A stretch of DNA of 16,396 nt from Campylobacteraceae bacterium (GCA_027013265.1 JALUXQ010000071.1:1-16396); one strand, 5' to 3'; numbered from the stretch's first letter, positions 6,705 to 15,180 are shown. Translations and numbers: made by a program. Notes: a model not told the origin generated them from the letters alone.

Positions 6705-7012
6705 CAAATCTCTTTTTTGAAGTATTGTATGACGCTTTTGGAGTCAAGGATTTCATTTATCCTGATAGCAAGGTTTTTTTCATATACCATAACTTCACCT
6801 TTCCCAAAAATCTTCTTGTTTATAAAAAGTTCGACACTCTCTCCTGCTGGCTTGTTTAAGTCTATCACTGAGCCTTTTACTAGCTTTAAAATAGAGTCAA
6901 TATTTAGATAAGTAGTACCAAGTTCAGCTATGAAATCGACATTGATATCTAGTAAGTTTTCATACCCAGAGAGTAATTTATCTGCTATATACTCTTTGTC
7001 TTCTTTATTCAC
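6704..7012 (-). CDS. fliN: Flagellar motor switch protein FliN
   Basis: A 102-residue protein consisting almost entirely of a SpoA/FliN C-ring domain (about residues 20-95). FliN forms the base of the switch complex, and it binds the export ATPase complex through FliH. The typical pattern is visible: NVDF-like INVDFIAELGTT, ILKLVKGSVIDLNKPAGESVELFINKK and GKGEVMVYEKNLAIRI. Length fits the short standalone FliN of Campylobacterota; the longer FliY paralogue would be elsewhere. The start is a GTG at 7012. It has a strong Shine-Dalgarno (AAGGAGAGG, 7026-7018 on the minus strand) 5 bases away, which overlaps the stop of the upstream gene. The stop overlaps the fliO start by one base. Confidence 0.95.
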   Translation of the reverse strand: MNKEDKEYIADKLLSGYENLLDINVDFIAELGTTYLNIDSILKLVKGSVIDLNKPAGESVELFINKKIFGKGEVMVYEKNLAIRINEILDSKSVIQYFKKEI

Positions 7013-7025
7013 AGCTTCCTCTCCT

Positions 7026-7451
7026 TCATTTTTTCCCTTTTGCTACTAGAAATGTTTTATCATTGATTGCATAAAGTAAATTCTCTTCCAATTCTATTGG
7101 AAATGGCGACGATATCTTACCTAAAAACTCTGGTGTTCCAAGTTTGTATAGGTTGTTTTTATTGCTCTCTTCCAATTTTACCTTAGCAAGTCCTATTACT
7201 TGGTTAGTTACTTCTTTGAGTAGATCGTTTATATCATCTTCATTTAAATTGTCTTCAAAAAGTAAAATCCTTGCTATATCGTTTAAAGTATCTTTTTTGA
7301 AAAAGAAGTACCAATTAATCTCTTGGCTATTTTCATATATGGGGATTGAAGACGCATAAAAATTTTTACCTAAAGTTTTGCCCTCTCTTCTCTCAAGTCC
7401 CAAAATCTCTTCACAAAATATTTTTAAAGAATCATCAACGATCTCTCTCAT
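7026..7451 (-). CDS. CheX/CheC-like protein upstream of fliN
   Basis: About 141 residues, with the fold pattern of CheX/CheC and the FliM middle domain. The segment EVTNQVIGLAK (E80, N83, G87 from this ATG) matches the E-x2-N-x3-G helix that carries the catalytic Glu and Asn of CheC/CheX-type CheY-P phosphatases. Only one copy of the helix is present, as in CheX; CheC and FliY have two. The flanking segments FYASSIPIY, WYFFFKK and LLYAINDKTFLVAK fit the beta strands of the domain. It sits 13 bases before fliN, so it may act on CheY-P at the switch or be a structural partner. The ATG at 7451 has GTGGG upstream; a GTG at 7460 is an alternative start. I am fairly sure of the fold, less of phosphatase activity. 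Confidence 0.65.
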   Translation of the reverse strand: MREIVDDSLKIFCEEILGLERREGKTLGKNFYASSIPIYENSQEINWYFFFKKDTLNDIARILLFEDNLNEDDINDLLKEVTNQVIGLAKVKLEESNKNNLYKLGTPEFLGKISSPFPIELEENLLYAINDKTFLVAKGKK

Positions 7452-7479
7452 ATTACCCACTTTTGTTTTTATTGCATGT

Positions 7480-7485
7480 ATTATA
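7480..7485 (-). promoter_or_regulatory. Candidate -10 of the flagellar cluster promoter
   Basis: A perfect TATAAT on the minus strand at 7485-7480, in a 100-base divergent spacer, would start transcription near 7473, about 22 bases before the CheX-like ATG. No clear -35 is present, which is common for sigma-70 promoters of this phylum. I saw no sigma-54 (GG/GC) or sigma-28 motif here. Confidence 0.45.
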
Positions 7486-7501
7486 GTTTAAATTTTTTAA
7501 A

Positions 7502-7530
7502 TTGTTTATTAAGAGGGTAAATAGTACAAT
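7502..7530 (+). promoter_or_regulatory. Candidate sigma-70 promoter of the tauE-uvrA-polA operon
   Basis: TTGTTT (7502-7507) and TACAAT (7525-7530) are separated by 17 bases and match consensus at 4/6 and 5/6. Transcription would start near 7537. The Shine-Dalgarno AAGAGG (7544-7549) and the ATG at 7554 follow at once, giving a very short leader. No SOS-type operator was recognised, although uvrA lies downstream. Confidence 0.45.
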
Positions 7531-7553
7531 ATCTTTTTTATAAAAGAGGTGCT

Positions 7554-8294
7554 ATGTTTATAATTTTAGGTTTTATTGGGGTTATTGTCGGTTTTGCCTC
7601 AGGTTTTTTTGGTATAGGTGGTGGGACTATTTTGGTGCCAACTCTTATATATCTTGGTTTTGGGGTCAAAGCAGCTATCAGCATATCTATAACTCAGATG
7701 GTTTTTAGTTCCATATTTGGCTCATTCGTAAACTACAAAAACAGAATGCTTCGTGTGGAAAATGGATTGATTTTGGGCTTTGGTGGTTTTATAGGTGCTC
7801 AATTTAGTGGTTTTATAGTTTCAGCTTTGCCCTCTATCGCACTTCTTGGGTTTTTTGCAGTTGCACTTCTTATCTCTTTATATAAATTTTTTAAAGCACC
7901 AAGTGAGCCTGAGGGTGTTCCAAATGAGTCAAAGATACTTCTTTTTATAGTTGGTCTGTTTGTGGGAATGGCAGCCATCAGTATAGGTATCGGAGGAGCA
8001 CTGTTTTTGACTCCGATTATGGTGGGATTTTTGCATTATGATATAAAAAGAGCAGTTTCAACCTCTCTTCTTTTTGTAGTCTTCTCTTCAGTTTCAGGGC
8101 TTATCAGCTTCTCCATGCATGGTTTGATTGACTATAAATCAGGTATCATTTTGGGCTGTGGCTCGCTAATAGGAGTCTACTTTGGAGCAAAACGATCACA
8201 CACTGTAAAAAGAGATATACAAAAAAAGCTCTTAATGATACTCTATGTCATACTATTTGCATTGACAATAAATAAACTGATAGGGCTTGTATGA
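7554..8294 (+). CDS. TauE/SafE family (TSUP) membrane transporter
   Basis: A 246-residue inner-membrane protein, about three quarters hydrophobic, with seven or eight predicted helices. It shows the internal duplication typical of the TauE/SafE family. GFASGFFGIGGGTILVPTL near the N-terminus is repeated as VGMAAISIGIGGALFLTPIM after about residue 130, and each is followed by a similar A-IS-S or AVSTSLL segment. Members export sulfite or sulfoacetate or take up sulfur compounds. The substrate here is unknown; sulfite export would suit a sulfur-oxidising Campylobacterota, but that is inference. Shine-Dalgarno AAGAGG lies 4 bases upstream. The stop overlaps the uvrA ATG (ATGA), so this transporter is translationally tied to DNA repair genes. 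Confidence 0.88.
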   Translation: MFIILGFIGVIVGFASGFFGIGGGTILVPTLIYLGFGVKAAISISITQMVFSSIFGSFVNYKNRMLRVENGLILGFGGFIGAQFSGFIVSALPSIALLGFFAVALLISLYKFFKAPSEPEGVPNESKILLFIVGLFVGMAAISIGIGGALFLTPIMVGFLHYDIKRAVSTSLLFVVFSSVSGLISFSMHGLIDYKSGIILGCGSLIGVYFGAKRSHTVKRDIQKKLLMILYVILFALTINKLIGLV

Positions 8295-11092
8295 TAAAGA
8301 TATATGGTGCTCGTGAACATAACTTAAAAAATATAGATTTAGAGATTCCCAAAAACAGACTTGTTGTTGTCACAGGACTTAGTGGAAGCGGAAAGAGTAC
8401 GCTCGCATTTGACACCCTTTATGCTGAGGGACAAAGACGCTATATAGAGTCGCTCTCTTCATATGCAAGGCAGTTTTTAGATAGAATTGGCAAGCCTGAA
8501 GTTGATAAGATTGAGGGGTTGACTCCTGCGATTGCGATCGACCAAAAAACAACTAGCAAAAATCCTCGCTCAACAGTTGGTACAATTACGGAGATATATG
8601 ACTATCTTAGGCTCTTATATGCAAGAGTTGGCAAACAACATTGTCATAAGTGTGGAAAACCGATATCGCAGATGAGTAGCAGTGATATAATAGAGCAAAT
8701 TTTAAAACTTCCTCAAAATTCAAAACTGATTTTGATGGCTCCGATAGTTAGAGAAAAAAAGGGCTCTTTTGCTGATTTACTAGAGTCACTTCGCCATAAA
8801 GGCTATGTTAGAGCCATGGTTGATGGTGTTATGGTTAGGCTTGATGAAGATATAGAGCTTAGTAAGACAAAAAAACATACTGTAAAAGTGGTAGTTGATA
8901 GGGTTGTGCTAAAAGAGGATAATGCTCAAAGAGTAGCAAGTGATATAGAAAAAGCACTCAAAGAGAGTTATGGTGAGATAGAAGTCGAGATACTAAATGC
9001 CCAAGAAGTAGGAGCGGAGGCAAGTTTGATTCACTATAGTGAACATAGAGCCTGTTTTGATTGCAAGATCAGTTTTGATTTGCTCGAACCTCTATCTTTT
9101 TCGTTTAATTCCCCAAAAGGGGCATGTCCGATTTGTGATGGCTTAGGTATTCGCTATACGCTTGACATGAGTAAAATCATAGATGAAGAGAAGAGTATCG
9201 AAGATGGAGCTATAAAGATATTTTATGGATTCAATAAAGGTTTTTATGCAAAATATCTAAAAGCATTTTGTGAGGCAAGTGGAATCGATATAAAAACCCC
9301 ATATAAAGATTTAGAAGAGTGGCAAAAAAAGAGTATTTTACACGGTGGGGTTGAAGATGCTGTATTTACTTGGAAAAGACATAAAATAAGAAAAAGTTTT
9401 GAGGGAATTGTAAAAATTGCCTACAATATGCTAAAAGATGAAAAAGATATAAGTAACTTCATGAGTGAAAAAGCTTGTGATAATTGTGGTGGACATCGAT
9501 TAAAACCAGAGCATTTGTCGGTAAAAGTGAGCCAAAAAGGCATAGGCGATATCTTGGAGTTGCCAATCGACAAAGCATTGGAATTTTTTAAAGATGAAGG
9601 AAATTTTTCATATTTTGGCGAACAACAAAAGATGATAGCAGAACCAATCTTAAAAGAGGTTAGAGATAGGCTGTATTTCTTATATAATGTCGGACTCGGG
9701 TACATAACACTAGGAAGGGATGCTAGGAGTATCAGTGGTGGGGAGGCTCAAAGGATACGCATAGCTTCGCAGATAGGAAGTGGGCTTACGGGGGTTATGT
9801 ATGTGTTAGATGAGCCTAGTATTGGTCTGCATGAGAGGGATACAATAAAACTCATAAAGACTCTTAGGGATTTACAAGAGAAAGGCAACAGTGTTATAGT
9901 GGTCGAGCATGATAAGAAAACCATAGAATCAGCTGATTTTATAGTAGATATCGGACCTGGAGCTGGAAAATTTGGTGGAGATATTATCTTTAAGGGTAGT
10001 TATGAGGAGCTAAAAAAAAGTGACACTCTAACAGCATTTTATCTGAATGGAACAAAGAAGATAGACTATAAAAGCGACAGAAAACAGACAAAATGGATAG
10101 AGTTAAAAAATGTCAATGTAAATAATATCAAAAATTTAGATATAAAAATCCCACTCTCAAACTTAGTCAGTATCACAGGAGTTAGTGGAAGTGGAAAAAG
10201 TTCGCTTATACTCCAGACTCTGCTCCCTGTTGCCAAAGAGTTACTAAATCATGCTAGAAAAGTTAAAAAGGTTTCAGGAGTAGAGTGTCTAGGGTTAGAG
10301 CAACTTGATAAGGTGATATATCTTGACCAAAGCCCAATAGGCAGGACTCCAAGAAGTAATCCTGCGACATATACTGGCGTGATGGATGAGATAAGAGTTC
10401 TGTTTTCAAAGACAAAAGAGGCTGGGCTTAGAGGCTATAAGGTTGGACGATTTTCATTTAATGTCAAAGGCGGAAGATGTGAAAAGTGTCAGGGTGAAGG
10501 CGAGATAAAGATAGAGATGCACTTTTTGCCAGATATCATGGTCAAATGTGATACTTGCCAAGGGCACAGATATAATGCCCAAACTCTTGAGATACTCTAT
10601 CGTGGCAAGTCGATTTCAGATGTATTGGAGATGAGTGTTGAAGAGGCATATGAATTTTTCAAACCGATTCCAAAGATAAAACAGATACTTCAGACTTTAT
10701 GTGATGTGGGGCTAGGCTATATAACTCTTGGGCAAAATGCTGTGACACTTAGTGGTGGAGAGGCTCAAAGGATAAAACTATCAAAAGAGTTAAGCAAGAG
10801 AGATACGGGAAAAACCCTATATATACTAGATGAGCCCACTACTGGTCTGCATTTTGCTGATGTGGATAGATTGACAAAAGTTTTGCACCATTTGACAGAT
10901 TTGGGTAATAGTGTATTGGTTATTGAGCATAATATGGATATAATAAAAAATAGTGATTTTGTGATAGATATGGGACCTGAGGGTGGAGACTATGGTGGCA
11001 AGATAGTCGCTACTGGAACCCCAGAAGAGTTGGCAAAAAATCATAAAAAAACAAAAAGTTTTACAGGAAAATTCTTGGCAAAGGAGATATAA
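8291..11092 (+). CDS. uvrA: Excinuclease ABC subunit A
   Basis: A 933-residue UvrA, the damage-sensing ATPase of nucleotide excision repair that loads UvrB on DNA lesions. Both ABC ATPase modules are intact: Walker A GLSGSGKST (about 29-37) and GVSGSGKSS (about 630), signatures ISGGEAQRIR (about 481) and LSGGEAQRIK (about 820), and Walker B VLDEPSIGLH (about 506) and ILDEPTTGLH (about 845). Zinc modules are visible as CFDC...CPIC (about 254-281) and CEKC...CDTC (about 730-756). An extra CHKC near 118 and CDNC near 395 are also present. Length matches the family (about 940). The ATG is coupled to the preceding transporter by ATGA, with AGGG 5 bases upstream. It is followed one base later by the HDOD gene and then polA, which fills the repair gap in the same pathway. 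Confidence 0.98.
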   Translation: MIKIYGAREHNLKNIDLEIPKNRLVVVTGLSGSGKSTLAFDTLYAEGQRRYIESLSSYARQFLDRIGKPEVDKIEGLTPAIAIDQKTTSKNPRSTVGTITEIYDYLRLLYARVGKQHCHKCGKPISQMSSSDIIEQILKLPQNSKLILMAPIVREKKGSFADLLESLRHKGYVRAMVDGVMVRLDEDIELSKTKKHTVKVVVDRVVLKEDNAQRVASDIEKALKESYGEIEVEILNAQEVGAEASLIHYSEHRACFDCKISFDLLEPLSFSFNSPKGACPICDGLGIRYTLDMSKIIDEEKSIEDGAIKIFYGFNKGFYAKYLKAFCEASGIDIKTPYKDLEEWQKKSILHGGVEDAVFTWKRHKIRKSFEGIVKIAYNMLKDEKDISNFMSEKACDNCGGHRLKPEHLSVKVSQKGIGDILELPIDKALEFFKDEGNFSYFGEQQKMIAEPILKEVRDRLYFLYNVGLGYITLGRDARSISGGEAQRIRIASQIGSGLTGVMYVLDEPSIGLHERDTIKLIKTLRDLQEKGNSVIVVEHDKKTIESADFIVDIGPGAGKFGGDIIFKGSYEELKKSDTLTAFYLNGTKKIDYKSDRKQTKWIELKNVNVNNIKNLDIKIPLSNLVSITGVSGSGKSSLILQTLLPVAKELLNHARKVKKVSGVECLGLEQLDKVIYLDQSPIGRTPRSNPATYTGVMDEIRVLFSKTKEAGLRGYKVGRFSFNVKGGRCEKCQGEGEIKIEMHFLPDIMVKCDTCQGHRYNAQTLEILYRGKSISDVLEMSVEEAYEFFKPIPKIKQILQTLCDVGLGYITLGQNAVTLSGGEAQRIKLSKELSKRDTGKTLYILDEPTTGLHFADVDRLTKVLHHLTDLGNSVLVIEHNMDIIKNSDFVIDMGPEGGDYGGKIVATGTPEELAKNHKKTKSFTGKFLAKEI

Positions 11093-11093
11093 G

Positions 11094-11894
11094 ATGATAC
11101 AAGATATCGTGGATAAAATAAGATCACTTCCCCCACTCCCTAAAAGTTTTGCAGAGGTAAATGCGATTTGCTCAGACCCAAATAGTGGTGTTGGAGATTT
11201 GGCAAATGTGATCAAGAGTGATCCGATGTTGGTGGCAAATCTTCTTAAGATAGCAAATTCACCGTTATATAGTTTTCAAAGAGAGATTAAAAATGTTTTG
11301 CAAGCTATATCTCTATTTGGAATGTCAACAACTAGATCTCTCATCACAAGTATCTCTGTTAAAAAACTTTTAAGTGTAGATATGGAGCCTTATGGTGTTA
11401 CTCCTGAAGAGTTTGTACAGGTATCTTCACTGCAAAGCTTGCTTGTTACAAAGTGGTATAAAAAAGTTGATGCCAAAAAGACAGATGAGCTGTTTCTTGC
11501 AGCACTTTTGCAAGACACGGGTAAGATTCTTATAGCTGATGAGGTTGTGAGAAATGATGAAACCTATCAATTCAAATCAGAGATAGAAGTAGCGATAGAT
11601 ATAGCCACAGTAGAGAGGATGTATGTAGAGGCAACTACTGCTCAAGTCACTTCACAGATATTTGAGCATTGGGGATTTGATGAGAAGATGGTAGAGATGA
11701 TAAAATTTTCTGATAATTATGATGATGCAGAGGAGTTGAGAGATTATGCGTTGGCTCTAAAGATACTAAAAACTGCTGTACCTATTAATTCACCACTGAG
11801 CGAGAGAAGTGTAACTATGGCACTTGCAATTTTAGAAAAAGAGGGAATGGATCAAGAGCTATTTTTAGATGCCATTGAAGAAATTGTAAATTGA
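11094..11894 (+). CDS. HDOD-domain signalling protein with degenerate HD motif
   Basis: A 266-residue protein that is almost entirely an HDOD domain, a divergent relative of HD-type phosphohydrolases found in bacterial signalling proteins. Typical segments are LPPLPKSFAEV, VIKSDPMLVANLLKIANSPLY and AISLFGMSTTRSLI. At the position of the HD dyad the protein reads LLQDTGKILIAD, so the histidine is glutamine while Asp, Gly and Lys remain. Phosphohydrolase activity is therefore unlikely, and a binding or regulatory role is more probable. A related Campylobacter HDOD protein, Cj0248 as I recall, affects motility. Strong Shine-Dalgarno AAGGAG (11081-11086) is 7 bases upstream. It starts one base after uvrA and its stop overlaps the polA TTG start. 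Confidence 0.88.
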   Translation: MIQDIVDKIRSLPPLPKSFAEVNAICSDPNSGVGDLANVIKSDPMLVANLLKIANSPLYSFQREIKNVLQAISLFGMSTTRSLITSISVKKLLSVDMEPYGVTPEEFVQVSSLQSLLVTKWYKKVDAKKTDELFLAALLQDTGKILIADEVVRNDETYQFKSEIEVAIDIATVERMYVEATTAQVTSQIFEHWGFDEKMVEMIKFSDNYDDAEELRDYALALKILKTAVPINSPLSERSVTMALAILEKEGMDQELFLDAIEEIVN

Positions 11895-14539
11895 AAACAC
11901 TAACTATAATAGATACATTTGGATTCTTTTTTAGAAACTATTTTGCTCTTCCAAATTTGAGAAATAAAGAAGGTTTTCCTACTGGGCTTTTAACTGGATT
12001 TGCAAACTTTATCTACTCCTTAAAGAGTGAACTTGAGAGTGATTACATACTCTTTGCACTTGATGCAAAAGGCAAAACTTTTAGACATGATATAGATGAA
12101 AACTACAAGGGTACTAGACCAGAAGCTCCACAAGATCTCAAAGAACAACTTCCTGTTGCTATATCTTGGATAGACAAGATGGGTTTTAAGTGCTACTCCA
12201 AAGTTGGATATGAAGCAGATGATGTGATAGCTTCAGCTGTAAGATTTGCGAAAAAAAACGGTATAAAAGTACGAATTGTAAGTCATGATAAGGATCTTTA
12301 TCAGCTTATCGATGATGACACAGTAACGCTGTATGACCCTATCAAAAAATCAGATATAAATGAGCAGAGATGTCTTGAAAAATTTGGAGTTCATCCAAGT
12401 TTGATAGGGGATTATCTAAGTATTGTAGGAGATAGTGCTGATAATATTCCAGGAGTTAAGGGTATTGGGGCAAAGGGGGCAAAAACTCTTTTAGATGAGT
12501 TTGGCTCACTTGAAAATATATATGAAAATCTTGATAAAGTAAGAAATCCAAGAGCTCAAAAACTACTCATTCAGAGTCAGGAAAATGCATTTTTAAGCAA
12601 AAAACTTGTGGCTTTATATGATGGCCTGGATATAGCTGATAAATTTGAGAGCTTCTATTTTCCAAAAGACCAACCTCTTGTAAATATAGCTGATGAACTG
12701 CAAAAATATGAACTAAAAAATATCCTTAGAAAACTAAATCTTAAGCCAAAAGAAGAGGCTAAAACAACTCAAGCCTTTGATGCGATTTTGTTAGATACAA
12801 AAGAGAAGCTTTTTGATGTTTTAAAAAGCATAGAGCCAAATTCACTTATAGCTTTTGATACAGAAACAGACTCACTAGATGCTTATAGTGCGAAGATAGT
12901 CGGCTTTTCGTTTGCTACAGATACAACCAAGGCTTACTATGTGCCTATATCTCACAGCTACTTAGGTGTTGGCGAACAAGTTAGCCTAGACGATGCAAAA
13001 ATAGCGATAGAGAAGATATTTTCTCACAGAGTAGTTGGGCAAAACTTAAAATATGACTTAGCAGTCGTAGAGAACAATTTTGGTTTTTGTGATTTACCGA
13101 TATATGCAGATACTATGATTTTAGCATGGCTTTTAAATCCAGAAAAAACCATAGGTCTTGATGCTTTGGCTTTGAGATTTTTTAATCATTCCATGATAAA
13201 GTTCAAAGACAGTGTTAAAAAAGGTGAAACATTTGCGACAGTAGACATAGAGTCAGCTTGCAAGTATGCTAGTGAAGATGCTTGGATGACACTGAGAGTT
13301 TATGATAGAGTTGTAGATTTTTTAGAGCCAAATTTGCTTGACCTTGCTCGTAGCCTAGAGTTTCCATTTATAAAGACACTGATGAAGATGGAAAAAGAGG
13401 GCATCAAAGTTGATGTTAGATATTTTGAGATGATGCTTAAAATCAGCTTGGAGACGATAGAGTCATTAAAGAGAGAGATATTTTCATTGAGTGGCTTGGA
13501 GTTCAATGTAAACTCAACACAGCAATTGGGCAAAGTGCTTTTTGAAGATTTAAATCTTCGAGTTGTGAAAAAGACCAAAACAGGCTACAGTACAGATGAA
13601 AAAGTCTTAAATGAGTTAAAAGAGGAGCATCCGCTCATCCCAAAAATATTAGAGTACAGAGAGATATATAAACTGAAATCAACCTACATAGAGCCACTTT
13701 TAAAACTCGGCTTAAAAGATAAAAATGGTAGAATTCACACCTCTTTTTTACAGAGTGGAACGGCGACAGGAAGGCTTAGCTCAAAAAATCCAAATCTTCA
13801 AAACATACCAGTAAAAACAGAGCTTGGAAGAAAAGTAAGAGCTGGTTTTGTTGCCAAAAAAGGATACTCTTTAGTGGGTATCGACTACTCGCAGATAGAG
13901 TTGCGGCTTTTGGCTCATTTTAGTGGTGATGAGGCTTTGGTGAATGCTTTTGTTCAAGGCAAAGATATACACTATGAGACAGCTTTTAAGATTTTTGGAG
14001 AGGCAGAGGCGAAGAGTAAAAGAGGAGTTGCAAAGAGCATCAACTTTGGACTCTTGTATGGCATGGGGGCAAGAAAACTTTCTCAAACTATACATGTGAG
14101 CACAAAAGAGGCAAAAGCGTATATAGATAGTTATTTTGCATCATTTCCTACTGTGAAAGATTTCTTGCATCAAGTTGGAGAGAGAGCATTGGAAAAAGGA
14201 TATTCACAGACACTTTTAGGGCGAAGAAGATACTTTGATTTTGAAAATGCAAATGCCATGCTTCATGCCTCATATATTCGTGAAGCAGTAAATACACTCT
14301 TTCAAGGAAGTGCAGCAGATTTGATTAAGATGGCTATGAATAAGATAATGGAGACATTGATAAATGATGAAGCAAAACTTCTGTTGCAAATCCATGATGA
14401 ACTGATATTTGAAGTCAAAGATAAAGAGGCGGAAAGTTTTTCACAAAAAGCAAAAGAGATTATGGAAAATATCTATAAACTAAAAGTACCTCTAAAAGTT
14501 TCCGTAGAGATTGGACAAAATTGGGGAGAGTTGAAGTAG
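11891..14539 (+). CDS. polA: DNA polymerase I
   Basis: An 882-residue family A polymerase for Okazaki-fragment maturation and repair gap filling. The 5' nuclease domain (about 1-280) has ALDAKGKTFRH, YEADDVIA, SHDKDLYQLI and GDSADNIPGVKGIG. The 3'-5' proofreading domain (about 300-470) keeps DxE (FDTETDS, about 322), QNLKYD and YASEDA, so it is probably active. That makes this a three-activity enzyme like E. coli Pol I and unlike Taq. The polymerase domain has motif A IDYSQIELR (about 663), motif B KRGVAKSINFGLLYG (about 710) and motif C LQIHDELIFE (about 833). Length is close to the usual 870-930. The start is a TTG in a TTGA overlap with the HDOD stop, with only a weak GAAG upstream, so translation is likely coupled. 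It is the last gene of the operon. Confidence 0.97.
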   Translation: MKTLTIIDTFGFFFRNYFALPNLRNKEGFPTGLLTGFANFIYSLKSELESDYILFALDAKGKTFRHDIDENYKGTRPEAPQDLKEQLPVAISWIDKMGFKCYSKVGYEADDVIASAVRFAKKNGIKVRIVSHDKDLYQLIDDDTVTLYDPIKKSDINEQRCLEKFGVHPSLIGDYLSIVGDSADNIPGVKGIGAKGAKTLLDEFGSLENIYENLDKVRNPRAQKLLIQSQENAFLSKKLVALYDGLDIADKFESFYFPKDQPLVNIADELQKYELKNILRKLNLKPKEEAKTTQAFDAILLDTKEKLFDVLKSIEPNSLIAFDTETDSLDAYSAKIVGFSFATDTTKAYYVPISHSYLGVGEQVSLDDAKIAIEKIFSHRVVGQNLKYDLAVVENNFGFCDLPIYADTMILAWLLNPEKTIGLDALALRFFNHSMIKFKDSVKKGETFATVDIESACKYASEDAWMTLRVYDRVVDFLEPNLLDLARSLEFPFIKTLMKMEKEGIKVDVRYFEMMLKISLETIESLKREIFSLSGLEFNVNSTQQLGKVLFEDLNLRVVKKTKTGYSTDEKVLNELKEEHPLIPKILEYREIYKLKSTYIEPLLKLGLKDKNGRIHTSFLQSGTATGRLSSKNPNLQNIPVKTELGRKVRAGFVAKKGYSLVGIDYSQIELRLLAHFSGDEALVNAFVQGKDIHYETAFKIFGEAEAKSKRGVAKSINFGLLYGMGARKLSQTIHVSTKEAKAYIDSYFASFPTVKDFLHQVGERALEKGYSQTLLGRRRYFDFENANAMLHASYIREAVNTLFQGSAADLIKMAMNKIMETLINDEAKLLLQIHDELIFEVKDKEAESFSQKAKEIMENIYKLKVPLKVSVEIGQNWGELK

Positions 14540-14558
14540 AATAATCAGTTATTCTACT
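14535..14558. terminator. Perfect 10-base hairpin between convergent stop codons
   Basis: AGTAGAATAA (14535-14544) pairs exactly with TTATTCTACT (14549-14558) around a TCAG loop. The polA TAG (14537-14539) lies in one arm and the TAG of the minus-strand gene (14556-14554) in the other. There is no T-run on either side, so it is not a classical intrinsic terminator. It may protect transcript ends or slow convergent polymerases. Confidence 0.5.
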
Positions 14559-15057
14559 CTTCGGACAGTTTGCTCATCACATAAGATTGTAAGTTATTTT
14601 TTTTGATCTCTTTTTTCATGGCTTCGTTAAAAATTTCTTCCACTTTTTTACTGTATTTGTCATAGCTAAAATATGGAAAATGTATAGCCCAAGCCTCCTT
14701 GATTCTGCTTTTTGCCATTTTGTCTTTTATGCAAGCATGAAAATACTGAAATCCTATAAAAAAAGCAGCAGTTATTATGATTGTGCTGATGATAGAGGCA
14801 TGAAAATCTATATGCTCAAAGAGTTTGTGAGTCAATATCAATAATGGTACAAGTATGAAAGCAGATACTATCGCATAAACCATATAGGCATTTTTGATGA
14901 TCATTCTAAAACCTAACTTCTCAGGATCAACATGCATACCTTCATTGTGGTAGGCATTTGCAACCAGCAAATCTTTAAATCTGATAGGTTGACTAGAGGT
15001 TTTAAAAACAAATCTAAGTATCTTATCTTTGAGTTTTGAGTTTTCTAAAAATTTCAT
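14554..15057 (-). CDS. Two-helix membrane protein, function unknown
   Basis: A 167-residue protein I do not recognise. Two adjacent membrane helices are visible, at about 57-78 (MVYAIVSAFILVPLLILTHKLF) and 86-108. The N-terminal 55 residues and C-terminal 60 residues are charged, and both are probably cytoplasmic. The C-terminal tail is rich in Lys and Glu and helical. No enzymatic motif is seen. The stop is embedded in the 10-base hairpin shared with polA. No Shine-Dalgarno is visible before the ATG at 15057; a TATGAT (15074-15069, minus strand) lies close upstream, so the mRNA may have almost no leader. The gene stands alone between convergent polA and the copper ATPase region. Confidence 0.7.
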   Translation of the reverse strand: MKFLENSKLKDKILRFVFKTSSQPIRFKDLLVANAYHNEGMHVDPEKLGFRMIIKNAYMVYAIVSAFILVPLLILTHKLFEHIDFHASIISTIIITAAFFIGFQYFHACIKDKMAKSRIKEAWAIHFPYFSYDKYSKKVEEIFNEAMKKEIKKNNLQSYVMSKLSEE

Positions 15058-15063
15058 AGTGTA

Positions 15064-15074
15064 ATTTTATCATA
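15064..15074 (-). promoter_or_regulatory. Possible -10 close to the membrane protein start
   Basis: The minus strand reads TATGATAAAAT (15074-15064). TATGAT or TAAAAT could be a -10, placing the transcript start within about 0-6 bases of the ATG, which has no Shine-Dalgarno. This suggests a leaderless or near-leaderless mRNA, but AT-rich chance matches are common. Confidence 0.3.
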
Positions 15075-15180
15075 AATATGTTAAATATCATACAAGTAAT
15101 GAGTAGCTATTTAAAACTATCATTAAACAAGATGCAAATACTCTCTATTTTGTGGGATAAAAATTTGTTTATGAAGTTTA

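Noticed and set aside
7461..7553. Sigma-54 or sigma-28 flagellar promoter in the divergent spacer
   Set aside because: No GG-N10-GC or sigma-28-like pattern was found; only sigma-70-like elements are visible.
10826..11215. Minus-strand ORF across the uvrA-HDOD junction
   Set aside because: It lies opposite the UvrA C-terminus and the HDOD start, with no recognisable motif or start signals.
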